Positions 47,901 to 57,929 of a stretch of 64,000 nucleotides of DNA are shown piece after piece. Positions within the stretch are counted from its first letter, which is position 1; the number at the start of each line of letters is the position of its first letter. The notes under the pieces are model-generated. The model saw nothing but the letters and a program-made list of their open reading frames with translations, made no database searches and was not told the origin of the DNA. The position numbers and the translations under genes are program-made. Origin of the DNA: Cichorium intybus (lineage: Eukaryota > Streptophyta > Magnoliopsida > Asterales > Asteraceae); NCBI GenBank assembly GCA_023525715.1, contig JAKNSD010000059.1, forward strand, positions 277,880 to 341,879, read 5' to 3'.

Positions 47901-49539
47901 ATGCACACATTATTTTATTATACACACTAAATATTGAATACAATCATAATTAAAAAAAAATGAATTGAACTTACCAAATTAAATTAAACAATAAAATGCT
48001 TAATAAATAATTCAATATATGATATATGTTTAATTTATTTATAATTTTTGTTAAAAGTGAAAATTCACGAGTTTGATATATGTTTTTCTGAGATTGACCA
48101 ACTTTGTTCGAGTTTAGCTGATTACAAGATTGACCGGTTTGTACCGAAATTGACCGAATAGTACCCAACTTAACCGAGTAGCATCAAGGTTAACCGATTT
48201 TGACCAAAATCAGGTATTTTTGGCCAGTTTTCATAAAAGCTCATCAATTAACTCCCGATTATAAGTACTCGATAGAGCACTGTTAATAAACTATCGTTGG
48301 GTTTACAAAATCAAACATGAAGTGATGGAACTCTAGAAAGGTATGAAGCACATCTCTTTGCTAACGGATTCAATCAAAATGAATGATGAATTACTTAGAA
48401 ACTTATTCACCGGTTGCCAAACCCGTCATTGTATAGATGCTTTTGACCATTGCTGCAATCAAAGGGTGAAATCTTCTCGAGCTCGACGTTAACAATGCAT
48501 TTTTGAATGAAAACTTTAAATAAAGAAGTTCCCTTGGAAATACCATCAGGTCCTGATGTTAAACAATAAAGATAAGCCACATTCCTCATGACTTGTTGAT
48601 AGATTAAACAAACCAATTTATGTCCTAAAACAAGCTTCAAGGAAATAGTTTGAAAAATTCTCATGATTTGATCGGGAGTCAAAATCTGATTATTCCGTAT
48701 TAAAGGGCAAGGCAAACATTACATGGCTCTATTAGTTTATGTCAAAGATATTATCATCACAAGTTCATCTCCATGTGGTATTAATGATTTAAAGAGAAAA
48801 TCAAGTCAAAAATACAAACTTAAAGATCTAGGATATTTAGGATACTTGTTGGGTTTAGTAATTGCAAAATCGAAAGAATGTATACTTATCTCACAAAGAA
48901 ACTATATTTTACAGTTGATTGAAAATGCTGGCTTATTACCAGCCAAACCAAAAGCCAAAAGCTATTCCATGGAACAAAGGTCTATTTTACAAGCTAATTC
49001 GCCAATTCGGAGATGATTATGAATTAAATACCCAGCGTGATTCAGTAGTTATCCCAATTTATATCCAAAAAGTGAATCTCGCCGCTAAGTATTTTTGGGT
49101 GACTCTTTGATACCATGAAAATCCAAGAAACAATCCACCATGTCACAGTCATCCACTGAAGCAGAATACCATGCATTGGCCATACCTACTTCTGAATTGA
49201 TTTGGTTAGAAAACTTCTTAAAAGATTCTTAAAGATTTTGATATTACTGTCAAAGAAAGATGCAGCTTTTCTATTGACAACAGTTGCCACTTTGTGAGGG
49301 AGAAAGTCTTAAACAACACCATTAAACCGTTACCAGTAAGTTCAGCAATGCAATTAGTTTAATGAAGAGTGCTACACAAACGATTCTAATATCGGACGGA
49401 TTTATATATGTTGTAAAGACAATTTTGAGGGTTACTTAAAGAAAAAAGAGATAACAAAAAAATGAGATGATTTGTTGCGATTTGTTCGAGGCCGTATTCA
49501 AAATCGAAATAATATGATAGGCACGGAGAATCGCTAAAC

Positions 49540-50158
49540 TTTTTCGATTTTGCCAACCTTCAATGCAAGTTTCGTCACATTTCATAGGCGTCCTTGCTCT
49601 GCAAATTGGCTTTGTTCCTATTTCCTATTGAATTTTACACCCCTATAAACGCGACAAAATTTCAAATTGATATAGCAACTAAAAACAGAGCCTAAAGTTC
49701 TTTAAAGAAACCACGGTAATCAGGAACCGATAACGAAAGTAATGCCAAGTAGAAACATATCAGTAAAAGCACGAAGCAAAGAAAGAGTACATGTAGCGCT
49801 TTGTTCGAGGCCGTATTCAAAATTAAAAGATTTGATAGGCACGGAGAAACGCTGAAACTTTTTTGATTTTGCCAACCTTCAATGCAAGTTTCGTCACATT
49901 TTATAGGCGTCCTTGCTCTGCAAATTGGCTATTGCTTTTTCGCTTTTTCAATGAAATCAATAACAGATCAACACAAAATGCAAACTAATCAGAACGAACG
50001 AAAATTTATCTCGAGAATTCTACTCGGAATCTATTCTCATTATCAGGAAAGCCTCACTGATTTGTTAAAGCATAAAGAAAAAGACGACGATGTTGATGAT
50101 TTCACAAAGCTCATAGTGAGCATATATATACGGCTAATAACCCTAGCCTAGCCCTAAT
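49540..50158 (+). repeat. Unassigned repeat with internal duplication (copy B)
   Basis: Same two-unit arrangement as 45760-46375. Here the second frame is open for 89 codons (49882-50151), reading ITDQHKMQTNQNERKFIS and LLKHKEKDDDVDDFTKLI. Function unknown. Confidence 0.5.
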
Positions 50159-50630
50159 TTGGAGTGTATGCTAAAATACCAACGGCCCAAGTATTGCGGC
50201 CCTTATCTGATAAGGTTTAATTACAGGCCGGGTGTCCAACATGAGAAAATCGAATATTACTATCTAGGAAGTAATTTTTTATTTATGTTTTTTATTAAAT
50301 CACCTTATGTACTTTAAAGTTTAAATACAACCTAAAAAAAACTATCCTTTATCTTTTCTCTCTATAAGACCAAGAGGCAAGAGGAGTGAAATGGTAAAAA
50401 TTCATACAACCCCTTGTTTTTTTACTTGCTTTTTCAATAAACTCACACTAAATCCTCATCTTCTTAAATCTTAGAAATAATAAACTCTCACCATCAATCT
50501 CTTTTTAATTAAATAAATACAAATTCATTAATTTAAAAAAAAACAACAAACAACAATAAAATTTAAAAATTATAAATAAAAGCGACAAACTACAAACGAC
50601 ATTACAAAACAAACATACGAACTACAAAAA

Positions 50631-51830
50631 TCAATCCTCCGAGTCATACGAGTTGTCGTCGAAGTCGTTGTCTGAAAGCTCATCTTCGTCGTTTTCGATA
50701 TACTCCTCTGATTCGTCATCAGTCGGCGCGAACAACTCATTATCTGAAATGTCGACACTTTCTATATCGTTCCTGTAAACATACTCCAACAAATCAGTCC
50801 GAGTGGTTCACGTTGTGGCAAAATTTCGTTTTCATTAGAGTTTAAACCGACATATCACTTTTTATTCATCTTCTAAAATCATATTGTGTAATATGATGCA
50901 CGCGTACATTAGTGCTTTAACTTTTTTGTCGTCTCATGTACGTGTCAGATTGCTAACTATGTGAAAACGTCTTTTTGAGAACGACGAATGCTCGTTTTAT
51001 ATCCTTCCTGGCCTCTTATTGTACCGACTTAAACCTCAAACGTTTATCGTTGTTCGGATGAGACCATGTTTTGACAAAAACATAATATTCCGGATAAATC
51101 TCATCGGTTAAATAATAACCTCGTTTGTATGATATGTCGTTCACTACGAAAGGCACGTCATGAGCGATTCCTATAAATATATCGTTGGATACGGGGATTA
51201 ATCAAGTACATTTATGTCGTTGTTAGACCCCGCAAAACGAAAGATCGGTCGACGTCACCGATTCTAAAATTATCGTTGGCTCTTGTGCCTCCCCCCCCCC
51301 CCCCCCCCCCCGAATAAACTGACCATACCATGCATTTGGGCACATATCCTACGGCCAATTCATACAATCAATGCTATTGATCATCCCTAGTAACTCATGT
51401 ATGTTTTGTGTGTCGTATACAGTTTATGCATGTCGTTGATAGTTGGCTTATGTAAATATCATTTACCGTAAACCAACATGATAGTTTTTGCAAACTTGTA
51501 AAGTGTCTCCCGTGACGTTATTTCAGACATACGTAGGTACTCATCCCACACATCACCTCCTAAACCGAAACCTAATTGTCGTACTGCCGATGTGCATTTC
51601 TGTATTGACGAAAACCCCTTTACACCTCTTGCATCCCACCATTGTTGAAAATGATTATATTGTGATTCCAAGTCGGCAACTATGCATAAAAACAGTTGTT
51701 TGCTCATTTGGAACCTTTGTCATAACTTAGATGCGTAGAGGGCATCATCGACAACGTAGTTTTGAACTAGACGATTGTGTCCTTCTTGACGTTGTCTACG
51801 TAAAGGACCACAGCGTGCGTGAACTTCCCG
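50631..51830 (-). pseudogene. PIF/Harbinger (HARBI1-like) transposase, degenerate
   Basis: Minus-strand pieces in order: GHNRLVQNYVVDDALY; RFQMSKQLFLCIVADLE; SSIQKCTSAVRQLGFGLGGD, WDEYLRMSE; NSIDCMNW; a 21-G run; PTIILESV; AGSNNDINVL; an NIMFLSKH segment; KALMYACIILHNMILEDE; DLLEYVYRND; then an acidic tail ending at TGA 50633-50631. They follow the DDE nuclease layout of plant PIF transposases: Asp of SIDCMHW, Asp of SNNDINVL, and the Glu region before the MYACIILHNMI block. Multiple stops and shifts. Neither element end was found. Confidence 0.85.
51291..51311 (+). repeat. Poly(C) tract, 21 bp, inside the transposase relic
   Basis: Twenty-one C on the plus strand, falling where the transposase should read a Gly-rich QYxRGxHK segment; probably an expansion of GGN codons after loss of function. 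Confidence 0.92.
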
Positions 51831-52229
51831 CTTCGTTTTCTAAGTACGATATCGTGTGTTGCATTATTTGCCCGACAAATTTCATTTCCGGGATTCGATT
51901 AGTATCCTTAAATGAAGTCGAAGATGACAACGACGATTACTGAGACATTTTAAAAATTGGTATTCGAATTAACTTGTTGGGTGTGTTATGTAAATTAATA
52001 GGTGTGTGTATGTATAGGGAATTAAATTTAGGGGGAAAAAAGAAAAATTATATTCGTTGCAAAATAACAGTTGGGGGTTGAAAATTTATTTTGTGATACT
52101 GTGCGGCATAGGACCCCAACCTAAACCACACCCTGCGATTACACACCCAATCAGGACGGTATACCTGCGCAGGGTTATAGTGACACGTAAGAACGTGCGC
52201 CATGCGGGTTGACCACTCCGGTCAGTCTA

Positions 52230-52625
52230 AAAAGTTCCACCATGCGTTTGGCGTTTGGTTGCTAAATGGTCTGGATCCTTCTTGGAAGTTCGTGTGGATG
52301 TTGACAGCCTCAATAATTTGTCGAAATTTGATGATACTCCTAGTCGTATGCTTGATTTTCAATTGATGTTAGTGTACGCTAATGTATGGTGCATTTGGAA
52401 GTCTCACAATGACATCGTTTTTTAAGATGATGGCTCATTCGGTGTCCAATACAGTGGATAACATTATTATTACTTCGTTTAATTGGTTCAAATTTAGAGC
52501 TAATTGTAGTAATATTCAATTGGAATGCTTGGTCTAATAATCATTGTATGTACTTTCTGTAACTTCTCTTTTGCTAGCTTCTTGCTAGTTTAATATTATC
52601 TGTCGTTCTAATAAATTACACGCTT
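52230..52625 (+). pseudogene. L1-like LINE 3' end
   Basis: Reads VYANVWCIWKSHNDIVF, then after one shift VSNTVDNIIITSFNWFKFRA and the stop. This is the WCIWKxRNxxVF..FNWFKxR C-terminus of plant L1 ORF2, followed by a CTTTTGCTAGCTTCTTGCTAG 3' UTR like the one at 4540-4620. No target duplication was defined. Confidence 0.75.
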
Positions 52626-52704
52626 CCACATACCCTTTGAATGGGTGGTGCACGCATATATACAAACTTCCACATAAACACGTAGTGAATATGACCAGCA
52701 ACCC

Positions 52705-52818
52705 ATCAATGGCTCATAGCCTTATAAGGTATATAAAGTGATATAAATGAATAAACAAAACATTGGGGGACATAAATTTCCATAAATAATGAGTAATGTG
52801 ATAAAGTATATGTGCTGG
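52705..52818 (+). repeat. Left flank repeat of the Athila insertion
   Basis: GGCTCATAGCCTTATAAGGTATATAAAGTGATATAAATGAATAA..AACATTGGGGGA recurs in diverged form at 61260-61330 just right of the element. The target was a tandemly repeated sequence, probably within an older LTR. Confidence 0.75.
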
Positions 52819-53929
52819 TGACAACGCCTAGTGATATCAAGTATTTTAGGCGTTGTTTAGCCCTATTCTTAGTGAAATTATATCAGATATGCTTTGGTAT
52901 TCTCACTTTTCGTGCCAGGACTTGTTTGGAAGAAAATGATGAAAACAGCGACTAAAAGCGTGCAAAATGAAGAAGTTTGGAGAAGAATGAAAAATCAAGT
53001 TAAAACGTACGCGCGCCGCGGAATCTCCATTCACGCGACGCGGGCTTAAGGCGGTGTAACACATTCAAATGCCGATGAAACGGGAAGGGATAAGTACGCG
53101 CGCCGCGGCTTTCTCATTTGCGCGGCGCGGCCTCCAGAAAATTGCAACTATAAATAGAGGCTTTTACAACCGAAAACCCTAGCAAAGACCCGGGTGTTTA
53201 GTCGACCTTGAAGCTCTTTGACTCCAAAATTTCGTTTCCAGAAGCTCTCAAGCTGGTTTTGGTTAGTTTTAGTTTTATTTTCAATTGTTTAGTAGATAGC
53301 TAGCTTTAGTTTGTGTCTTTGGGTGTGACAACCATTGATACCAAGCTTAGGTTACTGTTTTTGAAGTATTTGGTTACTGTTTTTGTGTTTGGATCTGAGT
53401 ATTTAAATGCAAAGCATTCGGTTATATTTAATCTTGGTTTTTCGGTGTTTTGATGCTTGTGTTTGAGTTTGAATGTTTGAGTTGTGTTTGGTTATTGTTT
53501 TGGACTTGATTGGGACTGTTTTTCCTTGCTGAAATCAGTAGCTAATTAGGTTAGTTGTTTGATATTGAGCTTAGCTAGTGACTGTTCTGGTTGAACCTTA
53601 GTTATTAGCTAGTTCATGGTAGCTCGGTTTAGCGTTGTTTGGATGCCTTTGATTGCTTCTGATTCAGAGATGTACTTCTGATTTCAGAAAGTGACTAGGA
53701 TCATTTGAGCTTAGCTTAGCTTGGCTTTGTTGGTTTTATTGTTCTTTGTTGATAGTAGTAAGTAGCAATAGTAGGCCTTAGCTTCTCCGACTGTAGCGTG
53801 ACACTACTAGTTGGCAATCTGTCACTTAGGCTAACCACCAAGCTCCCGTGGATCGACCCTGACTACCACTGTACTAGTGAGAGTGAGGTATTTTACTATT
53901 TTTGACCGCACGACGACCTAGGCGTGTCA
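52819..53929 (+). repeat. Athila-type 5' LTR (1111 bp)
   Basis: U3 contains four GC-rich boxes of the GCGCGCCGCGG / GCGCGACGCGGG type (53010-53130), then TATAAATA at 53149-53156. The U5 side has the CCGTGGATCGACCCTGACTACCACTGTAC phrase seen in many plant gypsy LTRs. Confidence 0.95.
53149..53156 (+). promoter_or_regulatory. TATA box of the Athila-type LTR
   Basis: TATAAATA, conserved in the 3' LTR, about 20-140 bp downstream of the GC-rich boxes. The RNA start is expected near 53180. Confidence 0.75.
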
Positions 53930-53934
53930 AATTT

Positions 53935-53952
53935 TGGCGTCGTTGCCGGGGA
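53935..53952 (+). promoter_or_regulatory. Primer binding site (tRNA-Asp type)
   Basis: TGGCGTCGTTGCCGGGGA lies 5 bp after the LTR end. It matches the TGGCGCCGTTGCCGGGGA complement of plant tRNA-Asp with one C-to-T change. Confidence 0.85.
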
Positions 53953-54055
53953 GCTGTGAGCTTAGAATAGGTGATCAGTAGAAGCTTTGATTTGAATTCT
54001 TTGGAAGTTTTTGAATTTTGATTTTCTTGTTTTTGTGGGCGTGTTGCACTAGTGC

Positions 54056-57000
54056 ATGCGTACCCGCAGGGGTAAGCATTTATCCCCATTGCATTTTGAC
54101 TCTGAGATTGAGCGAACTGCGCGCAAAAACCGTGCCCATAGGCGTTTAAACATCATGAGTTTTAGTCAGGTCAGTAGTAGTCCAGTAGGAGTTGCCCAGG
54201 AACCATCAGGTGAGGCAACGGGGATGTCTTTCATTCCCCCAGTATCAGAGTTCCAGTTTGGAAGCACGAGTGCTTCTGGTGGTGCAGTTTCAGCCCCTGC
54301 ACCCATACCATCATGCACTCCGCCATCTATACCACCTTTTACACCTATTTCTCAACCACAATCTACCAACCCATTCACTACTGCCATGTCCTGGGGAGTG
54401 CCGACTTGCGAGGGTACCTCAGTGACTGGACAACAGTCAACAACCTTTCCACCCAATTCCCAACCATCACCAGTTTTATTCAAACCACAACCTACCTTTC
54501 AACCACCACAATACCAGCAGCCACCGCAACAGCAATACCATTACTCAGAAGTTGAGGATCGGTATGATGATGAAGAAGAAGGATGGGTTCCACCACAACA
54601 ACCCAGGAGCCAAGGTCGGGGACCTTTGAGAAGAGCACCACCACATCAGCCACCAGCAGGTCAGCATGTATATAATGATCATCACATATACGGTAACCGT
54701 GCTCAACCTTTACATTTTGCACAACCGAGAAGGCAATCGGTTGCATCACACTTCCAACCACGGGAATATGATGATTCCTCGCCAATCTATATACCTGATA
54801 ACATTGATTCTCAAGTAGAAATTAGACCTCAGTTATTAGGAATATTGCCAGAGTTTAGGGGGTATAAGCATGATGATCCGTATAATCATTTATATGAATT
54901 CTTAGCGATTGCTAATGCTAACAACCCTAGGAACACTGATAGGAATATTTTCAGGCTTAGACTATTCCCATTTACCCTTAACGACAAAGCCAAGTATTGG
55001 TTTACATCCCTACCATCCAATAGCATCACCACATGGGACCAGTTCAAGGCCAAATTCCTGCAAGAGTTCTACCCAGCCAGTAAGACAATGGAGATCAGAA
55101 GGATTATTCAGGACTTTCAGCAGAAGCCAGGGGAGGCTTTCCATGAAGCCTTTGAGAGATTGAAGGAATTACTAAGATCTTGCCCACATCACGAAATCCC
55201 TAGGTGGCAGTTAGTCAAATTATTCTTCGAGGGAGTTAGTGAGACACACCAGGCCATGATAAATGCCTCGTCGAGTGGGACATTTATGTGGCAGGATCCA
55301 GAGGAAGCATGGCTCCTGGAGCAGTTAAGCAATGGATCCAAGGCGAACTTTTCAACTAGAAAGAATGTGGGAACAGCAGCAGCAGTGGGAGCGGAAGCTG
55401 ACTGGAAGAAAGAAGTTAAGAAGGAAATTGGTGATCTGAACAAGAAGTTCGATAGGTTAATGGCAACACTGCAGAATGGACCGCCGAGTTCATCACAAGG
55501 AGGCCAAGGAGGGCCGAAAACTCAAGAGGTGAACCAAGTCTACGGCCAAGGTCAAGGGCAATACAACAATGGACGACCCTACAGGCCATACAATCAGGGA
55601 CAACAACAGAATTTCAGGCCTAATAATCATCAGGGTCAATCCAGCAATCAACCTAGAACTTACCCGCCTGCAAACAACAACAACAGTTCCAATGGAAACA
55701 CCAATGGGAATAGAGGTCCCAACAATTCTACCAATCATGCTGCAGGAACTCAGGAGGAGATGATCACCAAGATGTACGAAATGTTCACTAGTACACAACA
55801 ACAGTCTCAGGCGAATGCAAGAGCCATTGCGAACATGGAACGAAAAATCGGACAAATGGCCGAGAACAAACAGAAAAGAGATGATGGGAAGTTGCCAAGT
55901 ACTACTGAGGTCAACCCAACCCATGGACAGCGAGCAGGAAAGGAGCACGTGAGTACTGTCGAGTCAGAATGGCGGAAGGTTACCTTAGAGGACTTATTTG
56001 AGGTAGGTGAACAGGAGGAGAAAGAGGAAGTGATAGAAAGGTCAGAATCTGAGGAGGACAAGGATGAAGGAAGTCCTGTTGAGGAGGGAACTCAACCTGA
56101 AAGAGAGGTCCGGGAAGAAGAACAACCTGCTGTTGCAGGAATTAAGCAGAAAAAGAAGGACACGAATAAGAAGAAAAATCAGGAAGCACCCAAGACAGCA
56201 GGACCTCTAAATCAACCTCGATGGGACGAGCTTAAGGATGCTCCTGAAGATACCAGAATTCTTCAGGAGATGTGTGAACAGAACGGAAAGAATACGGTTC
56301 CTACACCAAAGACTGTGAGATTGACGGTGAAAGCAAGCGAGGCTTTGTTGGGGACATTGCCTAAAAAGGAGAAAGACCCAGGATCACCGTTAATCACTAC
56401 CACAGTAGGAGATGTGGTCATTCGGAACACCTTGTTGGATCTAGGAGCAAGTGTCAATATCTTACCAGGGTATCTGTATGACAAGTACAAGAATGAGGAA
56501 ATTGAACCAGCAAAAGTTGTATTACAGCTGGCAGATCAATCTACGAAGGTATCTCGGGGGAAGCTGACGAATGTCATAATCAAGGTAGGGGACTTTTTCT
56601 ATCCCGTAGATTTCCTGGTCATGGAATACGAAAGTCTAGATGATGCGCCTGCATTAATTCTGGGACGCCTATTTCTCGCCACGGCCGGTGCTGTGATCGA
56701 CTGCAAGACCGGGGATGTGGATATCTCTTTTGGGACCAGGAAAAGGAGGTTGAATGTGTTCGGGAACCCTGTGTCGTTACCCTCAAAGAATGATAATGAA
56801 CAACGGGACAGAAAAGTGTTAATGGAGCCGGGAGTTAGAAGCAAAAAGAAAGTCTGGACGCGAACAGGTGAAGGAGGGAAGGAAGAAATTTTGAAGGAAA
56901 CAAGGAACCACCCGTTAGCTACTGTTGATAAAGAACAATTATTAGACATGATAGAGATGTTAGAGCTGAGACATCAACAGTACGAGAAGGAATCAAGAGA

Positions 57001-57160
57001 ACGCGAGGCGAAAGTCTTTAAGCTTTTGGAATCTCAGCAGCAGTGGATCAGCGGTGTGAGTGATCGAATGACTCAACTCACATCCCTCCTATCAATGATG
57101 GCCAACAACTTCGTTCCAGGATTCCAACAAATGTCACTACAAGGCCAGGGAGAAGAATAA
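54056..57160 (+). CDS. gag-pro: Athila-type Gag-protease polyprotein (intact, 1034 aa)
   Basis: Starts MRTRRGKHLSPL, the usual Athila gag opening, about 100 bp after the primer site. A Pro/Gln-rich region (about 60-250) precedes the Retrotrans_gag capsid domain (about 255-400: LLGILPEFRG, LFPFTLNDKAKYWF, FLQEFYPASKT). A Gln/Asn-rich low-complexity stretch (about 480-565) takes the place where a zinc knuckle is usual; I see no C-x2-C-x4-H-x4-C. Residues 620-740 are acidic and Lys-rich. A retropepsin-like domain follows (about 765-900: LLDLGASVNILP and ALILGRLFLATAGAVIDC). DLGAS instead of D(S/T)G is normal for this lineage. The frame ends with a coiled-coil-like tail instead of reverse transcriptase. 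No stop or shift: it could still make particles. Confidence 0.92.
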   Translation: MRTRRGKHLSPLHFDSEIERTARKNRAHRRLNIMSFSQVSSSPVGVAQEPSGEATGMSFIPPVSEFQFGSTSASGGAVSAPAPIPSCTPPSIPPFTPISQPQSTNPFTTAMSWGVPTCEGTSVTGQQSTTFPPNSQPSPVLFKPQPTFQPPQYQQPPQQQYHYSEVEDRYDDEEEGWVPPQQPRSQGRGPLRRAPPHQPPAGQHVYNDHHIYGNRAQPLHFAQPRRQSVASHFQPREYDDSSPIYIPDNIDSQVEIRPQLLGILPEFRGYKHDDPYNHLYEFLAIANANNPRNTDRNIFRLRLFPFTLNDKAKYWFTSLPSNSITTWDQFKAKFLQEFYPASKTMEIRRIIQDFQQKPGEAFHEAFERLKELLRSCPHHEIPRWQLVKLFFEGVSETHQAMINASSSGTFMWQDPEEAWLLEQLSNGSKANFSTRKNVGTAAAVGAEADWKKEVKKEIGDLNKKFDRLMATLQNGPPSSSQGGQGGPKTQEVNQVYGQGQGQYNNGRPYRPYNQGQQQNFRPNNHQGQSSNQPRTYPPANNNNSSNGNTNGNRGPNNSTNHAAGTQEEMITKMYEMFTSTQQQSQANARAIANMERKIGQMAENKQKRDDGKLPSTTEVNPTHGQRAGKEHVSTVESEWRKVTLEDLFEVGEQEEKEEVIERSESEEDKDEGSPVEEGTQPEREVREEEQPAVAGIKQKKKDTNKKKNQEAPKTAGPLNQPRWDELKDAPEDTRILQEMCEQNGKNTVPTPKTVRLTVKASEALLGTLPKKEKDPGSPLITTTVGDVVIRNTLLDLGASVNILPGYLYDKYKNEEIEPAKVVLQLADQSTKVSRGKLTNVIIKVGDFFYPVDFLVMEYESLDDAPALILGRLFLATAGAVIDCKTGDVDISFGTRKRRLNVFGNPVSLPSKNDNEQRDRKVLMEPGVRSKKKVWTRTGEGGKEEILKETRNHPLATVDKEQLLDMIEMLELRHQQYEKESREREAKVFKLLESQQQWISGVSDRMTQLTSLLSMMANNFVPGFQQMSLQGQGEE

Positions 57161-57929
57161 GGAATAGTAGTACGTCTGGCTGAAGACGTTAAACTTAGCG
57201 CTTGTTGGGAGACAACTCATCGTGTCATAGGTTAGATTTCATTTTTTCTTAGAAGTAATTAATTAGGAAATGCATCAATATTTACAGGTACTATTGGTTC
57301 GAGGCAAGTGTGGGGTCGTTTGGAAAAGTTTGAAAAATTTTGAGTGCGCGCCGCGGCAATTGGATATGCGCGACGCGGGGTCGAAAACCAACCCGATGCG
57401 CAGGGGTTGATTTGGTGACAAGCGCGACGCGGGATGCACATTTGCGCGCCGCGGGAAACGATCAGTCGGTTTTTCGCCTTTATCAGGTGAGCCGCGACTC
57501 ACTCGACCCACACACGACTCGGAAGCTCTGGTGATCAAAAATTTTCTTGCATTTTTCTTGCTCTTTGTGTTTCTACTACTAAGGTACGCTATTCTAACTA
57601 CTTGTTGCTCGTTAAATCTAGTGATTAGGTAGTTAATTTTGTGATTTTATTCAAAAAGTTCAAAACTTAGAATAACCAATGCTGACTCATAGGGTGTTTG
57701 TTTTGCCAAATAGACACCCTAGATGAGTTAATCGGCATCTAGGCCACCTTGTAGTATGATTGGATTGAGTTTTAGTAGGTTAAATCGAGAGAATCAAATG
57801 GGGTTTTGCAACAGTCGCTCGCCGCGACGCGCCAGGCTCTTGGGCCGCGCCGCGGCTCGGTGGGGAAGAAAAGGACTGATTTTGTAAATTTTTTTTCTTT
57901 TTTGTGGCTATGTGTTTTCTTTTGTGCAG
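57161..57929 (+). promoter_or_regulatory. Spacer with GC-rich boxes and a candidate intron
   Basis: At least six GCGCGCCGCGG/GCGCGACGCGGG-like boxes lie at 57346, 57367, 57421, 57443, 57815 and 57844, matching those in the LTR U3. Donor-like CAG|GTGAGC (57486/57487) and AAG|GTACGC (57583/57584) precede a pyrimidine-rich acceptor TTTTCTTTTGTGCAG ending at 57929, exactly before the ATG of the next ORF. A 346-bp intron (57584-57929), or splicing from an upstream donor, is plausible. Confidence 0.5.

Larger units (their letters stand above)
46806..48282 (+). mobile_element. CAGTGTTGC MITE, copy in segment B, itself interrupted
   Basis: CAGTGTAGCAATAGTCGG to GAGCACTG, flanked by TTAA on both sides (46802-46805 and 48283-48286). 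Without the 983-bp insert it measures 494 bp, matching the 475 bp of copy A at the same position in copia RT. The insertion therefore predates the segment duplication. Confidence 0.78.
46669..49340 (+). pseudogene. Copia RT/RNase H relic in copy B
   Basis: 46675-46805 reads FEPKHSSQASQYREWCNVME, then LNATNVNHTWDIVTL, the RVT_2 opening. After the nested elements, 48290 onward reads YRWVYKIKHE. Later come LLVYVKDIIITSSS (YVDD changed to YVKD), LKDLGYLGYLLGL, ISQRNYILQLIENAGLL and SSTEAEYHALAIPTSELIWLE. Dead by stops and the active-site change. Confidence 0.8.
46555..50158 (+). repeat. Segment copy B of the tandem duplication
   Basis: Same order as copy A. It is longer because a 983-bp element (46918-47900) sits inside the MITE, and it lacks about 200 bp of the LTR-like DNA present in copy A near 45420-45640. 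Confidence 0.8.

Noticed and set aside
54492..56949. Minus-strand frames of up to 151 codons under gag-protease
   Set aside because: Antisense shadows of an intact, motif-bearing plus-strand ORF.
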